IMG/VR virus record: IMGVR_UViG_3300009506_000014
Location: 1-64,000 of that record
Direction: 5' to 3' (one strand)
Origin: a virus
DNA length: 64,000 nucleotides
This document shows positions 59,413 through 64,000 of this stretch, piece after piece (positions within the stretch are counted from its first letter, which is position 1; each line of letters opens with the position of its first letter). A program made the position numbers and the translations under genes. Below the pieces are notes generated by a model. The model was not told the origin of the DNA. It made no database searches and worked only from the letters and a program-made list of their open reading frames with translations.

Positions 59413-60258
59413 ATGGCAAATTATGACCCGTCACGAACAGCAGGACTTCGCCGCAGGTTTGTAGGCCAGATGAACAAACGCTTCCAGAAAGTCAATCGGG
59501 AAATCAGGGAATTTCTTGTCAAGGATGATGCGTTTGGATTGACAGCCCCGGATAGTCCCTTGATTATCCAACAACAAGTCCCCTATCGTCAATACCAGTT
59601 CTTGACAAATCCGCAGAAAACGGCAGCATTCCGAAAGTGGCTACAGGATAGAATCAATGCCGGGATTCTAAGTGTTGACGTGAAGGGTAAGCCTTGGACA
59701 GCCGAATATATTGACTCTGCATACAGGAAGGGAATGACACGAGCATTTATTGACACACTTCCCCCGGCTAAAGCTGGCTCTTATGATTTTTTCATGGGTA
59801 GTAAAAAAGAGTTTTTGCGTCAAGCATTTATGCAACCGGAAATGCTGAGTAAAATTGAATTATTGTCAACACGTGCTTTTGAGAATCTTAAGGACATCAC
59901 TACTTCTATGTCGGCACAATTAAACAGGATTCTTAGCGATGGATTGTCACATGGTCATTCCCCGGAGAAGATAAGCAGGGCAATGGCTAAACAGATAGGC
60001 AAGCTGTCACGGACAAGAGCAAGAGTATTGGCCCGTACTGAGATTATTAATGCTCATGCTGAGGGACAGCTTGATGGATTTGAGAAATTAGGAATAAAGA
60101 AAACACAATTAAGAGCAGAGTGGTCAACGGCAGGGGATGACATTGTATGTCCTCAGTGTGGGGCTATGGAAGGTGAGACTTTCTCCATTGATAAGGCAAG
60201 GGGACTTATTCCTTTACATCCGAATTGTCGTTGTGCATGGATACCATATACAAAATAA
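59413..60258 (+). CDS. Minor head/morphogenesis protein (SPP1 gp7/Mu F-like)
   Basis: 281 aa. The C-terminal RTRARVLARTEIINAHAEGQ, VCPQCGAMEGETFSI and LHPNCRCAWIP form the conserved head-morphogenesis domain. It starts 3 nt after the portal stop and ends before two tiny genes and a terminator. Probably attaches inside the portal vertex. Confidence 0.88.
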   Translation: MANYDPSRTAGLRRRFVGQMNKRFQKVNREIREFLVKDDAFGLTAPDSPLIIQQQVPYRQYQFLTNPQKTAAFRKWLQDRINAGILSVDVKGKPWTAEYIDSAYRKGMTRAFIDTLPPAKAGSYDFFMGSKKEFLRQAFMQPEMLSKIELLSTRAFENLKDITTSMSAQLNRILSDGLSHGHSPEKISRAMAKQIGKLSRTRARVLARTEIINAHAEGQLDGFEKLGIKKTQLRAEWSTAGDDIVCPQCGAMEGETFSIDKARGLIPLHPNCRCAWIPYTK

Positions 60259-60270
60259 AGAAAGGAAAGA

Positions 60271-60414
60271 ATGGTAATGGTAAGAGCAAGAGAACAAAAG
60301 CCAATTACAGTAAGCTGTCCCTTGGGCATTAAGCGTAAATGTCTCGGCAGCAGGAAATATAAACGATTTGTAAAGAATGCAATCTTGATAAGACCTAAAA
60401 GAAAGGCGGTGTGA
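60271..60414 (+). CDS. Small basic protein
   Basis: 47 aa (MVMVRAREQKPITVSCPLGI start, then KRKCLGSRKYKRFVKNAIL). AAAGGAAAGA directly precedes ATG 60271; ATG 60277 gives better spacing. Very basic with a C ... C pair. Too small for family assignment. Confidence 0.5.
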   Translation: MVMVRAREQKPITVSCPLGIKRKCLGSRKYKRFVKNAILIRPKRKAV

Positions 60415-60415
60415 C

Positions 60416-60490
60416 ATGGGATGTGGTGGAAGTAAAGGTGGCGGTGGGCGTCGTAAAGGTGGTCGTCGCAAAGGTGGCAAGCGAAAATGA
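60416..60490 (+). CDS. 24-residue Gly/Arg/Lys-rich peptide
   Basis: MGCGGSKGGGGRRKGG followed by RRKGGKRK. Begins 1 nt after the previous stop with AAAGG upstream, and ends before the terminator. It may be a DNA- or virion-binding peptide; the low-complexity composition calls for caution. Confidence 0.45.
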   Translation: MGCGGSKGGGGRRKGGRRKGGKRK

Positions 60491-60504
60491 GTATTTCTTA
60501 ATCG

Positions 60505-60566
60505 AACCTTGTCACGGATTGTTTGATTTCTAATTTGAAGGGGCAATTGCTGTGACAAGGTTTTTT
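60505..60566 (+). terminator. Rho-independent terminator
   Basis: AACCTTGTCAC (60505-60515) pairs with GTGACAAGGTT (60552-60562), followed by a T-run to 60566. Eleven perfect pairs. Placed after the portal/head operon. Confidence 0.8.
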
Positions 60567-60579
60567 ACAGAAAGGACAG

Positions 60580-60843
60580 ATGATGTCAAAGAAGAAAAAG
60601 AGCAATAGGAAACAATCCGATGATGTGTATGTTTATCTCAGAGCCAAAGGCTCAAATACTGTCATCAGCAAGAAAAAGGTGACAGGAATGAATCCCAAGC
60701 AGATTGAACATGCTATGGTTGACTTGATGAGAAATCAAACCGTAGAAGTGCCGAGCTACGTGGATGACACTGAGGCTTTTGAGCTTTTGGGAATGGGTGA
60801 CGTGAAGCGTAGGGAAGGGCCAAGAATTATATTACCGGGATAA
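60580..60843 (+). CDS. Small paralogous protein A
   Basis: 87 aa. The core VYVYLRAKGSNTVISKKKVT, then KQIEHAMVDLMRN and VDDTE parallels the next gene (IYIRKCSDRSIVNEIDVTSK, LQIEMLLRNALMN, VDDSE), implying duplication. AGAAAGGA precedes. Function unknown. Confidence 0.55.
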   Translation: MMSKKKKSNRKQSDDVYVYLRAKGSNTVISKKKVTGMNPKQIEHAMVDLMRNQTVEVPSYVDDTEAFELLGMGDVKRREGPRIILPG

Positions 60844-60846
60844 TGT

Positions 60847-61035
60847 ATGAAAATATATATAAGAAAATGTAGTGACAGGTCGATTGTTAATGAGATAGAT
60901 GTGACAAGTAAGACCGAATTACAGATTGAAATGTTGTTGCGTAATGCCTTAATGAATATTGACAGTACAGAGCAATTTGTTGATGATTCAGAGGTACATA
61001 AGAAAAAAATTGAGGAAAATAAAAATTTTTTTTAG
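60847..61035 (+). CDS. Small paralogous protein B
   Basis: 62 aa, three nt after protein A, which it resembles in order and motifs. It lacks the C-terminal extension of A and ends KKKIEENKNFF. Function unknown. Confidence 0.5.
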   Translation: MKIYIRKCSDRSIVNEIDVTSKTELQIEMLLRNALMNIDSTEQFVDDSEVHKKKIEENKNFF

Positions 61036-61041
61036 GTGACT

Positions 61042-61248
61042 ATGTCTCGGCGTAAAATCAGCACAGAACAGCTTCATTATGCAGCTTCCTTGATTGTAAA
61101 GGCAATGGATGAAGGGCTTTACGGCGAAATTAAGTTTAAGTTTGAGGATGGAATAATTCAGCGTGGATGGTACACCGATGTGTCCATTCCCCCAAAGGTA
61201 ACAAAAAAAGTTGAAATTCCATTTGACATAGCGGATATTGTTCAATAA
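61042..61248 (+). CDS. Small hypothetical protein
   Basis: 68 aa from ATG 61042 (MSRRKISTEQLHYAASLIV); AGGTGACT lies just upstream, and GTG 61036 is an alternative. Mixed alpha/beta. Ends 25 bp before a terminator. Confidence 0.5.
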   Translation: MSRRKISTEQLHYAASLIVKAMDEGLYGEIKFKFEDGIIQRGWYTDVSIPPKVTKKVEIPFDIADIVQ

Positions 61249-61272
61249 TATTCTATGCGTGAAGTATCTGGC

Positions 61273-61308
61273 AAAGGAGCTTCCCCGTTGGGCGGAAGTT
61301 CCTTTTTT
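61273..61308 (+). terminator. Rho-independent terminator
   Basis: AAAGGAGCTTCC (61273-61284) pairs with GGAAGTTCCTTT (61294-61305) with one G-U, followed by T's to 61308. Lies between the small genes and the protease gene, which argues for the protease start at 61348 rather than 61255. Confidence 0.8.
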
Positions 61309-61347
61309 ATTTCCCCCGAAAACTGTTCAGTGACAAAGGATTGGATT

Positions 61348-62916
61348 ATGAGCAAGAAATCTAAGAAATCAAAGATAGTGACTAATGAGGTTAATACCAA
61401 GAAAAAGGGTATCCCTCAACTCTTAGTCAGTAACCTTATGCCCACAGATGTAAGGCACGCCGAATTGGAAGGTCGTGACCATATTGTTGTCCCTATGATT
61501 ATGCTTGTTGAGGGTGTCCATGAGGGCAGTGGTGGCCCATTGCTTTATACCGCCAATGAAATGTCAAAGACTCCTATTTCATGGAATCATAAACCTATTG
61601 TTGTCTATCATCCACAGGCCAATGGGGAATTCATTTCAGCAGCAGACCCGGATATACTGTCACGCCGAAAGATAGGTGTTGTGCTTAATACTCGGTATGA
61701 AGAGACAGAGCATGGGCCGGGACTCAAAGCTGAAGCATGGCTTGAACCGGACAGGATAAAAATGATTGATGAGCGGATAGGGACAGCACTTGAAAATGGG
61801 CAGATGGTCGAATTGTCAACAGGTTTGTATGTTGATATTGAGCCAGTAGAAGGGGACTGGAAGGGTGAACATTACGATGCAGTCACTTCCAATCACAGAC
61901 CAGACCACTTGGCTATATTACCGGATGTCAAGGGTGCTTGCTCTATAGACGATGGGGCGGGACTTCTGAGGGTGAATGCTAAAAATAAGTCACTGCGTAT
62001 TGGCAGGCTTTGGGCTGATATGTATTTTGAAAAAATGCAAGCAGCCGGGATTGACACAGATAAACTTCATGCTCTTGAAATGTCACACGACAATATAAGG
62101 TCACTTATTCAGTCGGCCTTGTTTGAACGCAATGACATGTTCTGGATTGAAGAGGTTTATGATAACTTTGTCATTTATGAAGATGGTGGCAAGTTATTTA
62201 TGCTCGGCTATTCAGAAAAGGATGGACAGATTCAACTGGATGACATACCTGAAGAGGTCGTTCGTGTCATCGAGTATCGTACTACGGCAGGAACATACGT
62301 AGGTAATAAGTTAGAGACATTTATACGAAAGGAAATTAATATGGACAAGAAGCAGATTGTTGATGCTCTGATTTCCAACGAAAGTACCCAATGGACAGAA
62401 GACCACAGGGACTTTTTGATGGGACTTGATGAAGAGAAATTGAAACTCTTTAGTCCCGTTGCGAATGAAGAGCAAGATGCTGATGACTCTGCTACTGACA
62501 ATGCTGATGATAGTGCCGATAATTCCCAAGGGGATGACAAACAGGTGGAGAAACCGGCGGCTAATCAGCAAAAGACTGTCGAGCAGTTCATCAACAACGA
62601 TGTCCCGGCTGAATACAGGGACATGTTGAGGTCGGGACTACAAGCCCACAAAAACGCCAAGGCAACACTGATTACAAAGATTATGACTAATCAGAATAAC
62701 ACCTTCAGTAAGCAGCATCTTGAAATGAAGGATTTGGCGGAGTTGACGGCACTGGCGAAGCTGGCCGAAGTCCCGGAGCAGAGTCACACGGTTCAGAATC
62801 ACATACCGCTCTATATCGGACAGGGTGCAATTGCCAATGAGTCCGCATCTGGTGACGGTGTTGATGAAGAGCCGCTCGGCCTCCCTCAGATGAATTGGAG
62901 TCAACAGGATAACTAA
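61348..62916 (+). CDS. Prohead maturation protease/scaffold (DUF2213-like)
   Basis: 522 aa from ATG 61348. Residues to about 225 hold the protease-like region: ISWNHKPIVVYHP, MVELSTGLYVDIE and DHLAILPDVKGACSIDDGAG, the H ... S layout of DUF2213/S78-type phage head proteases. The C-terminal third is acidic and Gln/Asp-rich (DDSATDNADDSADNSQGDD), like an internal scaffold released on maturation. The position before the decoration and capsid genes fits. Confidence 0.78.
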   Translation: MSKKSKKSKIVTNEVNTKKKGIPQLLVSNLMPTDVRHAELEGRDHIVVPMIMLVEGVHEGSGGPLLYTANEMSKTPISWNHKPIVVYHPQANGEFISAADPDILSRRKIGVVLNTRYEETEHGPGLKAEAWLEPDRIKMIDERIGTALENGQMVELSTGLYVDIEPVEGDWKGEHYDAVTSNHRPDHLAILPDVKGACSIDDGAGLLRVNAKNKSLRIGRLWADMYFEKMQAAGIDTDKLHALEMSHDNIRSLIQSALFERNDMFWIEEVYDNFVIYEDGGKLFMLGYSEKDGQIQLDDIPEEVVRVIEYRTTAGTYVGNKLETFIRKEINMDKKQIVDALISNESTQWTEDHRDFLMGLDEEKLKLFSPVANEEQDADDSATDNADDSADNSQGDDKQVEKPAANQQKTVEQFINNDVPAEYRDMLRSGLQAHKNAKATLITKIMTNQNNTFSKQHLEMKDLAELTALAKLAEVPEQSHTVQNHIPLYIGQGAIANESASGDGVDEEPLGLPQMNWSQQDN

Positions 62917-62986
62917 CCTGTAGATGATGAAGAGATAACTGTTTGTGACATAAAGATAAAAGTATAATTAACGAAAGGAAAAAATT

Positions 62987-63439
62987 ATGGCGAACCGAAT
63001 TCATTCCAAAGGTGATTGGAGACATGAGGAAGCCAGTGCTGGTGCAGCCGGTATCTATCCGGGAATGCTTGTCATGCTTAATAGTGCCGGGGCAGTTGTT
63101 GTGCATGACACCGAAGGCGGCAATGCTGAATGTGCTATTGTTATGGAAGATGCTCTTCAGGGCAAAACGGTGGATGACGTTTATACCAGTGGTGAGATTG
63201 TCTTCTATGGAATTCCTGTCACTGGGGCTGTCTTCAATGTATTGCTCGAAGCCGGGCAAACTGCTGTCATTGGCTCTAAGTTGATTAGTGCTGGTAATGG
63301 CAAGTTCAAAGTTGATACTGATGTTTCCAGTGGTGTCACAATTGGTGGCAGGGGACGTATGCTTGTCACTGAAGAGGCTTTGGACTTATCGGCATCGGGT
63401 TCTTCAGACACCCTTATCGCTGCACGAGTCATTGTGTAA
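62987..63439 (+). CDS. Capsid decoration / head protein (DUF2190-like)
   Basis: 150 aa, Gly/Val/Ala-rich beta protein, with AAGIYPGMLVMLNSAGAVVV, FYGIPVTGAVFNVLL and GRGRMLVTEEALD. The order protease, small beta protein, capsid is standard for decoration proteins in tailed phages. AACGAAAGGA precedes the ATG. Confidence 0.6.
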   Translation: MANRIHSKGDWRHEEASAGAAGIYPGMLVMLNSAGAVVVHDTEGGNAECAIVMEDALQGKTVDDVYTSGEIVFYGIPVTGAVFNVLLEAGQTAVIGSKLISAGNGKFKVDTDVSSGVTIGGRGRMLVTEEALDLSASGSSDTLIAARVIV

Positions 63440-63524
63440 TTAGGCGATTGTTAAATTGAATGTCATTAGCTTCCTTTGCCAGATGCGAATGATAAAAATT
63501 TGAAATCAATGAAAGGGAATAAAA

Positions 63525-64000
63525 ATGGAACAAAGTTTTATACTCAATGGCATTGCCAACGGGACAGTCGCCCAAAAATTACTTGCGGTGAATGGTGACC
63601 CAAGAGCCTTGCGTCCATTTGTGGGCAGGGATGGGAGGTCACGCATCGACGTTAATATCGCTGGTAAGGAAAGAACGATTGTCACCAATGCCACAGCCAC
63701 GCTTCGCAAGGAAGATTGGATTCACCTTGACGAAATGATTGTCAAGGTAGCACGGGCAAGACTCAGGGCGGTTAGTGATATCGTGGGTGCTGGCTTGACA
63801 TATAACATGCCGAATGGCATGGCTCATACGGTTCTGCAAACTGAGCGTATGGGTGACATCAATGATGCTTCTATCAGCATGGATGGGCTGAGACAAGGCC
63901 CGGATGACAGGCCGGAATTCGATATTCAGAATTTACCGTTGCCTATCATCCATAAGGACTTTCAATTCAGCCTTCGGCAGATATTGGCGTCACGCAATGG
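63525..64000 (+). CDS. Major capsid protein (3' end outside window)
   Basis: 158 codons are visible: MEQSFILNGIANGTVAQKLL at the start, then RSRIDVNIAG, GLTYNMPNGMAHTVLQTE, PDDRPEFDIQNLPLPIIHKD and FSLRQILASRNG at the edge. The latter motifs are those of an HK97-fold major capsid protein group related to encapsulins. GAAAGGGA is 8 nt upstream. Directly follows the decoration gene. Confidence 0.8.
   Translation, partial: MEQSFILNGIANGTVAQKLLAVNGDPRALRPFVGRDGRSRIDVNIAGKERTIVTNATATLRKEDWIHLDEMIVKVARARLRAVSDIVGAGLTYNMPNGMAHTVLQTERMGDINDASISMDGLRQGPDDRPEFDIQNLPLPIIHKDFQFSLRQILASRN

Noticed and set aside
61255-61347. N-terminal extension of the protease gene
   Set aside because: The stretch contains a rho-independent terminator hairpin; ATG 61348 with AAAGGA upstream is preferred.

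Overview
The window is most of the genome of a tailed double-stranded DNA phage (Caudoviricetes). A tape-measure protein, a frameshifting tail chaperone pair, a single major tail protein and no visible sheath point to a long non-contractile (siphovirus-like) tail. GC looks close to 40 % by eye. Shine-Dalgarno sites (AGGAG, GAAAGGA) precede most genes, and genes are packed with 4-bp or slightly longer overlaps. No integrase or repressor is seen, so nothing indicates lysogeny. The host cannot be named; several Tat-type signal peptides and a TatA homologue suggest a bacterium with a twin-arginine pathway.

Layout. (1) 1-12651, plus strand: Ser/Pro-repeat protein, tail completion protein, major tail protein, tail chaperones G/GT, tape measure, two paralogous tail proteins, distal tail, BR0599/DUF2163-type protein and tail hub. 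(2) 12644-19631, plus strand: nine genes for glycosyl transfer, methylation and radical-SAM chemistry. (3) 19632-19769: convergent terminator region. (4) 19770-52692, minus strand: replication, recombination and accessory genes. These include a split Rad50/SbcC with SbcD and an embedded TatA-like gene, FEN-type exonuclease, resolvase-like nuclease, RecA-like recombinase, SSB with an Asp-rich tail, UvsY-like mediator, clamp loader, family A polymerase, a UDG-exonuclease fusion, sliding clamp, DnaB-like helicase, initiator, primase, SNF2 helicase, sigma-like factor, PAPS-reductase-like protein and a MoxR/VWA/DUF3150 module. (5) 52693-53566: divergent 874-bp non-coding region with a tRNA-like minihelix, iteron-like repeats and promoters facing both ways. 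(6) 53567-64000, plus strand: terminases, three small genes with Tat-type signals, portal, head morphogenesis protein, protease, decoration protein and the start of the major capsid gene. On a circular map the capsid end leads toward the tail genes at position 1.

The observation I rate highest is a twin-arginine theme. A 55-codon TatA/E-like gene (22340-22507) lies in the SbcCD-like operon, and four genes in the packaging region (54630-57794), including the large terminase, begin with twin-arginine signal-like sequences. Other notable points are two probable programmed -1 frameshifts (tail chaperone; SSB with a hidden Cys-rich extension), a polymerase whose proofreading domain is fused to a uracil-DNA glycosylase, a Rad50 split at its zinc hook, candidate origins inside the initiator gene and in the divergent region, and genome-wide enrichment of GTGAC/GTCAC.
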